Shown: one piece after another, positions 35,030 to 44,744 of the stretch
How positions within the stretch are numbered: position 1 is the stretch's first letter
Layout: each line of letters starts with the position of its first letter
Assembly (NCBI RefSeq): GCF_019711655.1
Contig: NZ_JAIGNU010000001.1
Span: 1,397,501 to 1,461,500, forward strand
Direction of reading: 5' to 3'
DNA from: Qipengyuania mesophila
GTDB lineage: Bacteria; Pseudomonadota; Alphaproteobacteria; Sphingomonadales; Sphingomonadaceae
DNA: 64,000 nt
Notes under the pieces: model-generated
What the model was told of the DNA's origin: nothing
What the model saw: only the letters and a program-made list of their open reading frames with translations
The model's database searches: none
Program-made: the position numbers and the translations under genes

Positions 35030-35049
35030 GGAAATGCCTTTTCTCGTAT

Positions 35050-35084
35050 CCGAAAATAGAAGGGCCGCCCCTCGCGGGACGGCC
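35050..35084 (-). terminator. Terminator of the glycosyltransferase operon
   Basis: On the minus strand, a 9-bp stem with one wobble (35076-35084 with 35063-35071) around GCGA is followed by CTTCTATTTT. It sits about 50 bases past the glycosyltransferase stop. Confidence 0.8.
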
Positions 35085-35133
35085 GTTATCCTGCCGATGT
35101 AGGCGGGATCGCGGGATTCGGCAAGCGAAAGCC

Positions 35134-36174
35134 TCAGGCTTCGGGAAGCACATCCGCGTCGAATGCGGCCAGACCGCTGAGGAACTGGCCGGTCGCGGCC
35201 GCCCATGTGAAACCCTCCGCATAGGCAACGCATGCCGCGGGGTCGCACATCAGCGCGACGTCGATCGCACGGTGGAGGTCCTCACACAGCGCCCCTACCT
35301 CGTCGGTCACGATATCGCGCGGGCCGGCCACCGGGTACGCCGCGACGGGCGTCCCGCAGGCGAGCGCTTCGATCATCACGAGGCCGAAGGTATCGGTGCG
35401 GCTGGGAAAGACGAAGACGTCGGCCCCGGCGTAGCAGCTCGCCAGCTCGCGCCCCGAGCGGCGACCGAGGAAGTGCGCGTCGGGGAATTTCGCCTGGAGC
35501 GCCGCGAGCGCGGGGCCGTCACCCACGACGACCTTGCTGCCGGGGTATTTGCCCTCGAGAAAGGCCTCGATGTTCTTTTCGACCGCGACACGCCCGACAT
35601 AGAGCTGGATCGGGCGCGGCAGCTCGGCGAATTCGGGCGGTGGCGGCGCGTCGGGGGTGAAGCAAGACAGATCGACGCCACGGCTCCAGCGGTGGATCCG
35701 CGTGAGCCCGTGCGCGCGCAATTCTTCGCTGATGCTCTCGGTGGCGACAAGCACGCGCTGCGCCGGGCGATGGAACCAGCGGATGTAGCGCCAGAACCAT
35801 TCGGCGGGCAGGTGCGAACGCTGCGCGAGATAGTCGGGAAACTGCGTGTGATAGGCGGTCGTGAAATGGATCGCGTGCTTGGCGCAATAGCGCCGCGCGG
35901 TCATCCCCAGCGGCCCTTCGGTGGCGATGTGGATCGCTTCAGGAGAGAAGTCGCGCAGCCGTCGCGCGACCTTGCCCGGACCCGCCAGCGCGAGACGGAT
36001 CTCGGGATAGGTCGGGCACGGCAGCGAGGCGAACTGGTCGGGCGAGATCACCAGCACCTCGTGCCCCTGCGCGCGCAACTGGTCGCAGGTCGTGGTCAGC
36101 GTGCGCACCACGCCGTTCATCTGCGGCAGCCAGGCATCGGTGACTATGGCAATCCGTTGCGGCCCTCTGTTCAC
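35134..36174 (-). CDS. Family-4 glycosyltransferase
   Basis: A 346-residue GT-B fold enzyme. The N-terminal half has RIAIVTDAWLPQMNGVVRTL and FTTAYHTQFPDYLAQR. The C-terminal half has LYVGRVAVEKNIEAFL and the donor-binding DTFGLVMIEALACGTPVAAY. It resembles mannosyl/glucosyl transferases acting on lipid acceptors, but the sugar and acceptor are not determinable here. Its start overlaps the stop of the metallophosphatase gene by four bases, so the pair is probably one functional unit in envelope lipid glycosylation. Confidence 0.9.
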   Translation of the reverse strand: MNRGPQRIAIVTDAWLPQMNGVVRTLTTTCDQLRAQGHEVLVISPDQFASLPCPTYPEIRLALAGPGKVARRLRDFSPEAIHIATEGPLGMTARRYCAKHAIHFTTAYHTQFPDYLAQRSHLPAEWFWRYIRWFHRPAQRVLVATESISEELRAHGLTRIHRWSRGVDLSCFTPDAPPPPEFAELPRPIQLYVGRVAVEKNIEAFLEGKYPGSKVVVGDGPALAALQAKFPDAHFLGRRSGRELASCYAGADVFVFPSRTDTFGLVMIEALACGTPVAAYPVAGPRDIVTDEVGALCEDLHRAIDVALMCDPAACVAYAEGFTWAAATGQFLSGLAAFDADVLPEA

Positions 36175-37067
36175 GCGGCCTCCGGCACTGTCGCCATGAC
36201 GTCATTACAGCGGATCTCGCGCCGTGCGACTTCCTCGGGCCAGTTGAGGATTTCCATCGTGCCGTCGAAATGCTCGACCAGCGCGTTGCAGCCCTCGACC
36301 CAGTCACCGTCGTTCCAGTATTCGACCTCTTTCCCGTCGTAGCTGAAGCTGCGGAATTCGGCGGTGTGGATATGGCCGCAGACGACGCCGTCGACGCCGC
36401 GCTCGCCCGCCGCGCGGGCCACCACCTCCTCGTATTTGGAGATGAACTCGACCGCGTTTTTGACCTTGTGCTTGGCGGCCTTGGACAGCGACCAATAGGG
36501 CAGGCCGAGTGCAGTGCGCACGCGTGCCACCCAATTGTTGAGCTTCATCATCACATGGTAGAGCGCGTCGCCGACGAAGGCGAGCCAGCGGTGCGCCAGC
36601 ATGATGGTGTCGAATTCGTCGCCGTGCAGCACCATCAGCCGCCGCCCGTCGGCGGTCTCGTGGAATGCCGCGCGCATGATCTCGACGCCGCCGAAATTCA
36701 TCCCCGCGAAGGGCCGCACCATCTCGTCGTGATTGCCCGGGATGTAGACGATCCGCGTGCCGCGCCTGGCGCGTTTGAGGATGCGCCAGACGATGTCGTT
36801 GTGTTCGGCGGGCCAGTAGAACTTCTTCTTCAGCCGCCAGCCGTCGATGATGTCGCCGACGAGATACATGGTCTCGCTGTCGGTGTGGTCGAGGAAGTCG
36901 ATCAGCAACTCGTGGTTGCAGCCCTTGGTGCCGAGATGCACGTCGCTGATCCAGATGGTGCGGAATCGCCGCCGCTCGCCGATCACGCGCTCGGGCACGC
37001 TCGGCTTGATCGAAGGGAAACTGGCCACTTTGTGAGCGGCATCGAAATGTCTGGGCAAATCGTTCAT
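36171..37067 (-). CDS. LpxH-like calcineurin-fold metallophosphatase
   Basis: A 298-residue dinuclear-metal phosphoesterase. The five family blocks are in order: WISDVHLGTKG, LVGDIIDGWRL, IPGNHDEMVRPF, MVLHGDEFDTIM and VVCGHIHTAEFR. It is commonly annotated UDP-2,3-diacylglucosamine diphosphatase, but in alphaproteobacteria LpxI often performs that step, so the substrate is uncertain. ATG 37067 has GGGGG at suitable spacing; an ATG at 37100 is also in frame. Tight coupling to the family-4 glycosyltransferase suggests a shared lipid pathway. Confidence 0.88.
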   Translation of the reverse strand: MNDLPRHFDAAHKVASFPSIKPSVPERVIGERRRFRTIWISDVHLGTKGCNHELLIDFLDHTDSETMYLVGDIIDGWRLKKKFYWPAEHNDIVWRILKRARRGTRIVYIPGNHDEMVRPFAGMNFGGVEIMRAAFHETADGRRLMVLHGDEFDTIMLAHRWLAFVGDALYHVMMKLNNWVARVRTALGLPYWSLSKAAKHKVKNAVEFISKYEEVVARAAGERGVDGVVCGHIHTAEFRSFSYDGKEVEYWNDGDWVEGCNALVEHFDGTMEILNWPEEVARREIRCNDVMATVPEAA

Positions 37068-37166
37068 GGGCCGACCCCCGTTCAATGTCGGGTCTTCCAT
37101 GGCGCATGATTGTTACAGGGGATTCACATTGCCGTTGCGAAACGGCGACATTGCGTCACTTGCGCG

Positions 37167-37781
37167 TCAGTCCATCGCCACGAACCGGGGCAGGCTGCGC
37201 AGGCGGGAGAGCCAGGCTCCCACCGCGGGATAGTCGTCGAGGCCGAAGCCGCCTTCCTCCGCCACATGGGTATAGGCGAAGAGCGCGATGTCGGCGAGCG
37301 TGACCCCGTCGCCGACGAACCATTCGCGCGAAGCGAGGTGGCGATCCATCAGCGCCAGCGCCTCGCAGCCGGCGATGCGCTTGGCCATCATCTGCCCCTT
37401 CTGCTGCGGCGAGAGATTGGCCTCGCCGACGAAGCGCAGCCAGAACCGCAGCGTCGCGATATTGGGTTCGTGACTGTATTGCTCGAAGAACATCCAGCGC
37501 AGCATGTCCGCCCGGTCGAAGCGGTCGCGCGGCACCAGCGCGCTGCCCTCGGCGAGATACCAGCAGGCGGCATTGCTCTCTGGCAGGAACCGCTCGCCGA
37601 TCTGCAGCACGGGGATGCGCCCGTTGGCATTGACCGTAGCGAGGAATTCGGGCGTCCGCGTCTCGCCCGCGAGGATATCGTACTGGCTCGCCTCGATGCC
37701 GATGCCGAGCAGCGCGGCGGTCAGCTTGATCTTGTAGCAATTGCCGCTGCGCGGATCCTCGTGGAGGATCGGGTCAGCCAC
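37167..37781 (-). CDS. Glutathione S-transferase family protein
   Basis: A 204-residue GST. The N-terminal thioredoxin-like domain contains GNCYKIKLTAALLGIG, NANGRIPVLQIGERFL and PESNAACWYLAEGS (glutathione-binding Glu-Ser). The helical domain follows with LALMDRHLASREWFVGDGVT and LADIALFAYTHVAEEG (N-capping box). The likely catalytic position is in SGNCYK. The GTG at 37781 overlaps the stop of the upstream quinone oxidoreductase gene by eight bases, so both are co-transcribed. This fits a detoxification pair. Substrate is unknown. Confidence 0.9.
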   Translation of the reverse strand: MADPILHEDPRSGNCYKIKLTAALLGIGIEASQYDILAGETRTPEFLATVNANGRIPVLQIGERFLPESNAACWYLAEGSALVPRDRFDRADMLRWMFFEQYSHEPNIATLRFWLRFVGEANLSPQQKGQMMAKRIAGCEALALMDRHLASREWFVGDGVTLADIALFAYTHVAEEGGFGLDDYPAVGAWLSRLRSLPRFVAMD

Positions 37782-38796
37782 CCGCGACCTCGAGCACGAT
37801 CTTGCCGATGTGTTCGCCGCCTTCCATTCGCGCATGCGCCGCCGCCGCATCGGCGAGCGCGAAGGTCCGGTCCATCACCGGGGCGATGGTGCCGTCGCTG
37901 AACAGCGGCCAGGCGTAATTGTAGATCTCGTCGGCCAGCAGCGCCTTGAACTCGTCCGAGCGCGGGCGCAGCGTCGAGCCGGTCAGAGCCAGCCGCTTGC
38001 GCATCACGGTCGCCATGTTGATCTCGGCCTTGAGCCCCCCGAGCACGGCGATCGTGACATGGCGGCCGTCGTCGGCGAGACATTCGATATTGCGCGCGAC
38101 GTAATCGCCCGAGACCATGTCGAGCACGATGTCGACGCCCTCACCGCCGGTGAAGGCCTTCACCTCCTCGACGAAATCCTGCGTCTTGTAGTTGATCGCG
38201 AGATCGGCGCCGAGATCGCGGATCGCCTGGCATTTGTCCTCGCTGCCTGCAGTCGCGATCACCGTGAGATCGAAGGCCTTGGCAAGCTGGATCGCCATGG
38301 TTCCGATCCCGCTCGTGCCGCCATGGACCAGCAGCCGGTCGCCCTCGCGCGCCCAGCCGCGTTCGAACACATTGTGCCACACGGTGAACAGGGTTTCGGG
38401 AATCGCCGCCGCGACGTCGAGCGGCATGGTCTCGGGAAGCGTGAGGCAATGCGCCGCATGGGCGAGGCAGTATTCGGCATACCCACCGCCCGAGACCAGC
38501 GCGCAGACCCGGCGGTTGAGCATTTCGGGCGCCGCACCCTCGCCGATCGCCACCACCATGCCCGAGACCTCGAGGCCAGGGATCGGCGAAGCGCCCGGCG
38601 GCGGCGGGTAGAAGCCCTGCCGCTGGATCACGTCGGGCCGGTTGATCCCGGCATAGGCGACGCGGATGAGCACCTGGTTGGTACCGGGCATCGGCAGCGG
38701 CATCTCCTGCGGGCAGAGCACTTCAGGCCCACCCGGTTTCTCGAACCCCACCGCCGTCATCGTCTCAGGCAAATCTGCTGCCACGCCCGTCCCCAT
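37774..38796 (-). CDS. NAD(P)H-quinone oxidoreductase (zinc-less MDR, PIG3-like)
   Basis: A 340-residue medium-chain reductase. GroES-like N-terminal domain: VLIRVAYAGINRPDVIQRQG and GLEVSGMVVAIGEG. The Rossmann domain has LLVHGGTSGIGTMAIQLAKA and ATAGSEDKCQAIRDLGADLA. The catalytic and structural zinc ligands of alcohol dehydrogenases are absent, as in quinone reductases of the PIG3/QOR group. ATG 38796 gives normal length. It diverges from the DUF1192 gene and is followed directly by the GST gene. Confidence 0.92.
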   Translation of the reverse strand: MGTGVAADLPETMTAVGFEKPGGPEVLCPQEMPLPMPGTNQVLIRVAYAGINRPDVIQRQGFYPPPPGASPIPGLEVSGMVVAIGEGAAPEMLNRRVCALVSGGGYAEYCLAHAAHCLTLPETMPLDVAAAIPETLFTVWHNVFERGWAREGDRLLVHGGTSGIGTMAIQLAKAFDLTVIATAGSEDKCQAIRDLGADLAINYKTQDFVEEVKAFTGGEGVDIVLDMVSGDYVARNIECLADDGRHVTIAVLGGLKAEINMATVMRKRLALTGSTLRPRSDEFKALLADEIYNYAWPLFSDGTIAPVMDRTFALADAAAAHARMEGGEHIGKIVLEVAGG

Positions 38797-38889
38797 CGTC
38801 CGTCCGCCGTGGCGGCATGGCCACGAAGGCGGTGCAATAACCCGCAGCCCCGTTGACAGCAACCGCCCAGAATTGCGACATTGTCGGCG

Positions 38890-39090
38890 ATGGATGACGA
38901 AGCCCGTCCGCGCCCGCGAGGCGATGCCGCGAGCCTGCTCGCTACCGAGGACCTCGGCCCCTATTCGCAGGACGAACTCGAGGTGCGCATCGCCCTGCTC
39001 GAAACCGAGATCGCGCGGGTGGAAAAGCACCGGCTGATGGCCGCCGCACAGCGCGATGCGGCCGAGGCCTTGTTTGGACGAAAGGAATAG
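38890..39090 (+). CDS. DUF1192 small protein
   Basis: A 66-residue protein of the DUF1192 family, small alphaproteobacterial proteins of unknown role. The core is LGPYSQDELEVRIALLETEIARVE, a probable amphipathic helix, followed by a KHRLMAAAQRDAAEALFG tail. No signal or membrane span is seen. The ATG at 38890 is the usual MDDE start. It precedes clpA by 130 bases, apparently as a separate unit. Confidence 0.88.
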   Translation: MDDEARPRPRGDAASLLATEDLGPYSQDELEVRIALLETEIARVEKHRLMAAAQRDAAEALFGRKE

Positions 39091-39130
39091 TTGGTGCGGC
39101 GGGGGGCTGAAAATCCACCCTGCGTATCCC

Positions 39131-39145
39131 TATCTAGCGTAGATA
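39131..39145. promoter_or_regulatory. Small palindrome upstream of clpA
   Basis: TATCTA-GCG-TAGATA is a perfect inverted repeat about 76 bases before the clpA start. It could be an operator or a chance palindrome. No promoter hexamers were matched confidently. Confidence 0.3.
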
Positions 39146-39220
39146 CAGCATTGGCTAACCTTCGGCCCATAGTCTGTCCCCTGTTCGCCCCGCGCGAGTC
39201 TGTTTGAGAAAGACCCCTGC

Positions 39221-41596
39221 ATGCCCAGCTTCGCCGCCAATCTCGAGAAGACCCTCCACGCCGCCCTCAGCGATGCGGGCGAGCGTCGGCACGAATATGC
39301 GACGCTCGAGCATCTGCTGTTGGCGCTGATCGACGACGAGGATGCGGCGCAGGTGCTCAACGCCTGCGGCGTCGACCTGACCGAACTGACCGCGGTGGTG
39401 AAGCAGTATCTCGAGCAGGAATACCAGTCGCTGCAATCGGACGACAGCGCCGACCCGCAGCCGACCGCGGGGTTCCAGCGCGTGATCCAGCGCGCGATCC
39501 TGCATGTCCAGTCCTCCGGCAAGGATACCGTGACCGGCGCCAACGTGCTGGTCGCGCTGTTTTCCGAACGCGACAGCTACGCGGTCTATTTCCTCCAGCA
39601 GCAGGACATGAGCCGGCTCGATGCGGTGAGCTTCATCAGCCACGGCATCGGCAAGGGCGGCAAGCAGATCGAGAGCCGGTCACCGCAAGGCGCCGAAGAA
39701 GCCGAGACGCAGGGCGAGGAAAAGCTTGCCGAGAAGGGCAAGAAGGAAACCGCGCTCGACCAGTTCACGGTCAATCTCAACCAGAAGGCCGAAGACGGGC
39801 GGATCGACCCGCTGATCGGCCGCGGTCCCGAGGTCGACCGGACGATCCAGATCCTCTGCCGCCGGAGCAAGAACAACCCGCTCTATGTCGGCGATCCGGG
39901 TGTCGGCAAGACCGCCATCGCCGAAGGCCTTGCGCGCAAGATCGTCGAGGGCGAAGTGCCCGAAGTGCTGCAGGACGCGGTGATCTATTCGCTCGACATG
40001 GGCGCGCTGCTCGCGGGCACGCGCTATCGCGGTGATTTCGAGGAACGGCTCAAGCAGGTCGTCAACGAGCTCGAAGGCATGCCCGAGGCGATCCTGTTCA
40101 TCGACGAGATCCACACGGTGATCGGCGCCGGCGCGACCAGCGGCGGGGCGATGGACGCTTCGAACCTGTTGAAGCCGGCGCTGTCGAGCGGCGCGATCCG
40201 CTGCATCGGCTCGACCACCTACAAGGAATTCCGCAACCATTTCGAGAAGGATCGCGCGCTGCTGCGCCGGTTCCAGAAGATCGACGTGAACGAGCCGACG
40301 ATCGAGGACACGATCAAGATCCTCAAGGGACTCAAGACCGCGTTCCAGGACCACCACAAGGTCACCTATACGGTCGACGCGCTCAAGACCGCGGTCGAGC
40401 TCTCGGCACGCTACATCAACGACCGTAAGCTGCCCGACAAGGCGATCGACGTGATCGACGAGGTCGGCGCGATGCAAATGCTGGTCCCGCCCAGCCGCCG
40501 CAAGAAGAAGATCACCGCCAAGGAGATCGAGGCGGTCATCGCGACGATGGCGCGGATCCCGCCCAAATCGGTCAGCAAGGACGACAAGAAGGCGCTCGAG
40601 AATCTCGAACGCGACTTGAAGCATGTGGTCTTCGGCCAGGACGCCGCGGTGAAGAAGCTGTCGACGGCGATGAAGCTCAGCCGCGCAGGCCTGCGCGATC
40701 CGGACAAGCCGATCGGCTCGTTCCTGTTCAGCGGCCCGACCGGCGTCGGCAAGACCGAGGTCGCGCGCCAGCTCGCCAGCATCATGGGCATCGAATTGAA
40801 GCGTTTCGACATGTCCGAATATATGGAGCGGCACAGCGTCAGCCGCCTGATCGGCGCGCCTCCGGGCTATGTCGGTTACGACCAGGGCGGGCTGCTGACC
40901 GATGCGGTCGACCAGAACCCGCATTGCGTGCTGCTGCTCGACGAGATCGAGAAGGCGCATCCAGACCTGTTCAACATCCTGCTGCAGGTGATGGATAACG
41001 GCCGCTTGACCGACCACCACGGCAAGACGGTCGATTTCCGCAACGTCGTGCTGATCATGACGACCAATGCCGGCGCCGCCGACATGACGCGCCAGGGTAT
41101 CGGCTTCGGCGACGTGAGCAAGGAGGACGCCAGCGAGGAAGCGGTGAAGCGGATGTTCACTCCAGAATTCCGCAACCGCCTCGATGCTGTGGTGCCCTTC
41201 GGCTATCTCGGCAAGGACACCGTGGCGCGCGTGGTCGACAAATTCATTCTCCAGCTCGAACTCCAGCTGGCCGAACAGAATGTCGACATCCAGTTCGACA
41301 AGGAAAGCCGCGCCTGGCTCGCCGACAAGGGCTACGACCGCCTCTATGGCGCACGTCCGATGGGCCGCCTGATCCAGGAGAAGATCAAGCAGCCGCTGGC
41401 CGAGGAACTGCTGTTCGGCAAGCTCTCCGATGGCGGCGAGGTCTCGGTGACGATGAAGGACGACAAGCCGAGCTTCGAACTGACGCCGGCCCCGCCCTCC
41501 GGCGGTCCCAAGCGCAAGAAGCCCACCGCGAAGAAGAAGGCCGCGCCGAAGAAAAAGCCCGCGCCCGATGCGAGTGAAAGCAATGGGCAGGACTGA
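39221..41596 (+). CDS. clpA: ATP-dependent Clp protease ATP-binding subunit ClpA
   Basis: ClpA is the AAA+ unfoldase that feeds ClpP. The 791-residue protein has the double Clp-N domain (residues ~1-140). AAA module 1 has Walker [16 protein letters not shown] and Walker [16 protein letters not shown] module 2 has Walker [15 protein letters not shown] and [12 protein letters not shown]. The ClpP-docking loop reads RQGIGFGDV (IGF). The long middle domain of ClpB is absent. A Lys/Ala-rich tail is added at the C-terminus. clpS, often directly upstream, is not here. A terminator follows. Confidence 0.96.
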   Translation: MPSFAANLEKTLHAALSDAGERRHEYATLEHLLLALIDDEDAAQVLNACGVDLTELTAVVKQYLEQEYQSLQSDDSADPQPTAGFQRVIQRAILHVQSSGKDTVTGANVLVALFSERDSYAVYFLQQQDMSRLDAVSFISHGIGKGGKQIESRSPQGAEEAETQGEEKLAEKGKKETALDQFTVNLNQKAEDGRIDPLIGRGPEVDRTIQILCRRSKNNPLYVGDPGVGKTAIAEGLARKIVEGEVPEVLQDAVIYSLDMGALLAGTRYRGDFEERLKQVVNELEGMPEAILFIDEIHTVIGAGATSGGAMDASNLLKPALSSGAIRCIGSTTYKEFRNHFEKDRALLRRFQKIDVNEPTIEDTIKILKGLKTAFQDHHKVTYTVDALKTAVELSARYINDRKLPDKAIDVIDEVGAMQMLVPPSRRKKKITAKEIEAVIATMARIPPKSVSKDDKKALENLERDLKHVVFGQDAAVKKLSTAMKLSRAGLRDPDKPIGSFLFSGPTGVGKTEVARQLASIMGIELKRFDMSEYMERHSVSRLIGAPPGYVGYDQGGLLTDAVDQNPHCVLLLDEIEKAHPDLFNILLQVMDNGRLTDHHGKTVDFRNVVLIMTTNAGAADMTRQGIGFGDVSKEDASEEAVKRMFTPEFRNRLDAVVPFGYLGKDTVARVVDKFILQLELQLAEQNVDIQFDKESRAWLADKGYDRLYGARPMGRLIQEKIKQPLAEELLFGKLSDGGEVSVTMKDDKPSFELTPAPPSGGPKRKKPTAKKKAAPKKKPAPDASESNGQD

Positions 41597-41639
41597 GCCT
41601 CTCCGGCCGGGACTGGCCAAACAGCCCTGCGTGTGATTG

Positions 41640-41670
41640 AACCTCCCCTGTGCCTGCAGGGGAGGTTCTT
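41640..41670 (+). terminator. clpA terminator whose 3' arm contains the next ribosome site
   Basis: An 11-bp perfect stem pairs 41640-41650 with 41657-41667 around a 6-base loop and is followed by TTCTT. The 3' arm contains GGGGAGG, eight to nine bases before the peptidase ATG at 41674. It has the same design as the hairpin at 5143-5180. Confidence 0.8.
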
Positions 41671-41673
41671 CAC

Positions 41674-43701
41674 ATGAAATACGCCGCATGTTTCGCGCTG
41701 GGCCTGGCATTCGCCGCGCCGGCTATGGCTCAGGACGCACCCGATCCCGCCTTTACCGCGCGGGACCTGTTCGGTCTGACCGTCGCGGCCGACCCGCAGA
41801 TCAGCCCCGACGGCAAGCGGATCGCCTATGTCCGGCGGACCAACGATATCATGACCGATGCGGCGGTCTCCTCGATCTGGATGATCGATGTCGCGAGCGG
41901 CGCCGAAACCCCGCTGGTCACCGGCGAAGGCTCGCACAACAGCCCGCGCTGGTCACCCGGCGGCGACCGCCTCGCCTATGTCTCGACCCAGGGCGGCGGC
42001 GGCCCCCAATTGCACGTCCGCTGGATGGCAAGCGGGCAGAGCGCGAACATCACCGCCCTGCCCGATGCCCCGCAATCACTCGCCTGGTCGCCCGACGGCA
42101 CGCGCATCGCCTACTCGGCCGATGTCGCGGGCGAAGGCACGACGCTGGGTACGCCGCTGACCCCGCCCGAGGGCGCCGAATGGAAGCCCGGCCCCAAGGT
42201 CATCGACCGGGTGACCTATCGCTATGACGGCGCGGGCTACCTCAAGCCGGGCTTCACCCAGATCTTCATCGTCGATGCGGTAGGCGGGGCGCCGCGCCAG
42301 CTGACCTTCGGCGATCGCAACAATGGGGGCGATCTCGAATGGACCCCCGACGGGCGCAGCATCCTCATCAGCGGCAATCGCGACGAGGATTGGGAGCTCA
42401 GCGCACTCGACAGCGAAATCTACGCGATCGATCTCGCCTCGGGCGCGATCACCGAACTCACGAACCGCGACGGGCCCGATTTCGGCGCGCAGGTCTCGCC
42501 CGACGGGCGGACCATCGCCTATCTCGGCTTCGACGATACCGCGATGGCCTATCGCCAGAACGAACTCTACCTCATGGACCGCGACGGCACGAACAAGCGC
42601 CGCATCGCGCAGGGCCTCGACCGCGACATCACGGCGCTCGAATGGACCGATGCCGGGCTCTTCGCCGGCTATGAGGAAGCTGGCCTATACAAGGTGGCGA
42701 AAGTCGCGACGAGCGGCAGTGTCAGCCCGCTCGCTGCCGAGCTGGTCGATACCTATTACACCCGCCCCTATGCCGGCGGACAATGGAGCGTCTCCGATGG
42801 CGGAGTGCTCGCCTATACCAGTGGCAGCACCAGCCGCCCCTCGGACGTCTCGGTGCTGCGCGGCGGCCGCGCGACCCGGCTGACCCGGCTCAACGATCTG
42901 AAGCTGGCGGGCAAACGCCTTGCGCAGGTCCGCGAGCTACGTGTCACCGCGCCGGACGGGACAAGGATACCGAGCTGGATCGTCCTCCCCGCCGACTGGC
43001 GCGAGGGCGCGCCGCTGCCGATGATCCTGGAGATCCACGGCGGCCCCTATTCCTCCTACGGTCCGAGCTTCTCGACCGACTACCAGATCTACGCCTCGGC
43101 CGGTTATGCGACGCTCTATACCAATCCGGGCGGATCGACCGGCTACGGCCAGGCCTTCGCCGACCGGATCGAGGGCAATTACCCCATCTCCAACCACGAC
43201 GAGCTGATGGCCGCGGTCGATGCGGCGGTTGCCGCGGGCTATGCCGACCCGGACAATCTCTTCGTCACCGGCGGGTCGGGCGGTGGCATCCTGACCGCCT
43301 GGGTGGTCGGCAAGACCAACCGCTTTGCCGCCGCGGCCGCCTACAAGCCGGTCATCAACTGGACCAGCATGGCGCTGATGAGCGACGGCTACGCCTTCTT
43401 CGGCAAATACTGGATGAAGGGCCAGCCGTGGGAGCGGCCCGAGGATTACTGGCGCCGATCGCCGCTGGTCAATGCGGCCAACATCACCACCCCGACACTG
43501 CTGCTGGTGGGCGAGGAGGACTACCGCACCCCGCGCAGCGAGGCCGAACAGTTCTACGGCGCGCTCAAGGTGCTCGGCGTCGACACCGCGCTGGTGGTGA
43601 CCCCCGGCGCGAGCCACAGCGATCTGACGATGAGCCCGAGCCAGCAGGCCGCCAAGGGCGCCGCCGTGCTCGCCTGGTTCGCCAAGTATCGGAGCGAATA
43701 G
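41674..43701 (+). CDS. Exported S9 family (prolyl oligopeptidase-type) peptidase
   Basis: A 675-residue serine peptidase with signal peptide MKYAACFALGLAFAAPAMAQ. A beta-propeller domain follows, with WD40-like repeats such as DPQISPDGKRIAYV, SPRWSPGGDRLAYV and LAWSPDGTRIAYS. The alpha/beta-hydrolase domain carries the nucleophile in VTGGSGGGILTAWV, the Asp in LLVGEEDYRTPRSEAEQF and the His in PGASHSDLTM. It is complete and typical of DPP/AAP-like oligopeptidases exported by sphingomonads. Start 41674 follows the SD-bearing hairpin. Confidence 0.93.
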   Translation: MKYAACFALGLAFAAPAMAQDAPDPAFTARDLFGLTVAADPQISPDGKRIAYVRRTNDIMTDAAVSSIWMIDVASGAETPLVTGEGSHNSPRWSPGGDRLAYVSTQGGGGPQLHVRWMASGQSANITALPDAPQSLAWSPDGTRIAYSADVAGEGTTLGTPLTPPEGAEWKPGPKVIDRVTYRYDGAGYLKPGFTQIFIVDAVGGAPRQLTFGDRNNGGDLEWTPDGRSILISGNRDEDWELSALDSEIYAIDLASGAITELTNRDGPDFGAQVSPDGRTIAYLGFDDTAMAYRQNELYLMDRDGTNKRRIAQGLDRDITALEWTDAGLFAGYEEAGLYKVAKVATSGSVSPLAAELVDTYYTRPYAGGQWSVSDGGVLAYTSGSTSRPSDVSVLRGGRATRLTRLNDLKLAGKRLAQVRELRVTAPDGTRIPSWIVLPADWREGAPLPMILEIHGGPYSSYGPSFSTDYQIYASAGYATLYTNPGGSTGYGQAFADRIEGNYPISNHDELMAAVDAAVAAGYADPDNLFVTGGSGGGILTAWVVGKTNRFAAAAAYKPVINWTSMALMSDGYAFFGKYWMKGQPWERPEDYWRRSPLVNAANITTPTLLLVGEEDYRTPRSEAEQFYGALKVLGVDTALVVTPGASHSDLTMSPSQQAAKGAAVLAWFAKYRSE

Positions 43702-43736
43702 GGAAACCGGCGCGCCGCCCTGCCGTTGGTCCGGCG

Positions 43737-44741
43737 ATGGCTGCGCCCTTTTCCTGGATCCGCCCCGAACCGCACGGCATCCATGTCGTGCCCGCCAATT
43801 GCTGGGTCGATCCCAGCCGCGCGGTCGACAAGGCGCTGGTGACGCATGGCCACGCCGACCATGCGCGCGGCGGCCATGGCCAGACCGTCGCCACTCCCGA
43901 GACGCTGGCGATCATGAAGTTGCGCTACGCGACTTCGGACGGCGCCACCCCGGTCCAGTACGGCGAGACGATCCGCCTGCCGGGCGGGGTCGATGCGACC
44001 TACATCCCCGCAGGCCATGTCCTCGGCAGCGCGCAGATCCTGCTCGAACACGCCGGCGAGCGCGTGATCGTCACGGGAGACTACAAGCGACGTCACGACC
44101 CCACCTGCCCGCCCTTCGAGGTCACCCCTTGCGACATCTTCGTGACCGAGGCGACCTTCGGCCTGCCGGTCTTCTGCCATCCGCCGATCGAGGAGGAGAT
44201 GGCCAAGCTGCTCGATAGGCTGGCCGCGCATCCCGAGCGCTGCGTGCTCGTCGGCGCCTATGCGCTGGGCAAGGCGCAGCGGGTGATCGCCGAACTGCGC
44301 CGCGCGGGGCACGCCGCACCGATCTACCTCCACGGTGCGATGGAGAAGATGTGCCGGCTCTACGAGGAGCACGGTGTCGATCTTGGCGAATTGCGGCTGG
44401 TGGCGGATCATTCCAAGGACGAGATGCGCGGATCGATCGTGGTCTGCCCCCCCTCCGCACTCAACGATCGCTGGTCGCGCCGGCTGCCCGACCCGATCAC
44501 GGCTATGGCGAGCGGCTGGATGCGGATCCGCCAGCGCGCGCGCCAGCGCAATGTCGAATTGCCCCTGGTCATATCGGACCATGCCGACTGGGGCGAGCTG
44601 ACGCGCACGATCGAGGAGGTCGGCGCAGAGGAGAACTGGATCACGCACGGTCGCGAGGACGCGCTGCTGCGCTGGTGCCAGCTCCACCAGCGCCGCGCCC
44701 GCGCGCTGGCGCTGGTCGGCTATGAAGACGAGGACGACTGA
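43737..44741 (+). CDS. Ligase-associated DNA exonuclease (metallo-beta-lactamase/beta-CASP)
   Basis: A 334-residue nuclease of the ligase-associated DNA damage response family. It shows the metallo-beta-lactamase metal motif THGHADHARGGHG, IPAGHVLGSAQILLEH, VTGDYKRRHDP, and the late SDHADWGEL. It lies three bases before the ATP-dependent DNA ligase gene, the usual partner. Family modules typically also encode a DEXH helicase and a phosphoesterase. Those are not in the next genes here. Confidence 0.93.
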   Translation: MAAPFSWIRPEPHGIHVVPANCWVDPSRAVDKALVTHGHADHARGGHGQTVATPETLAIMKLRYATSDGATPVQYGETIRLPGGVDATYIPAGHVLGSAQILLEHAGERVIVTGDYKRRHDPTCPPFEVTPCDIFVTEATFGLPVFCHPPIEEEMAKLLDRLAAHPERCVLVGAYALGKAQRVIAELRRAGHAAPIYLHGAMEKMCRLYEEHGVDLGELRLVADHSKDEMRGSIVVCPPSALNDRWSRRLPDPITAMASGWMRIRQRARQRNVELPLVISDHADWGELTRTIEEVGAEENWITHGREDALLRWCQLHQRRARALALVGYEDEDD

Positions 44742-44744
44742 GCG

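Noticed and set aside
39680..41710. 676-codon minus-strand ORF opposite clpA
   Set aside because: It is the complement of a clearly real gene. The product is rich in Arg, Asp, Ala and Leu with no domain, as expected from antisense reading of GC-rich coding DNA.
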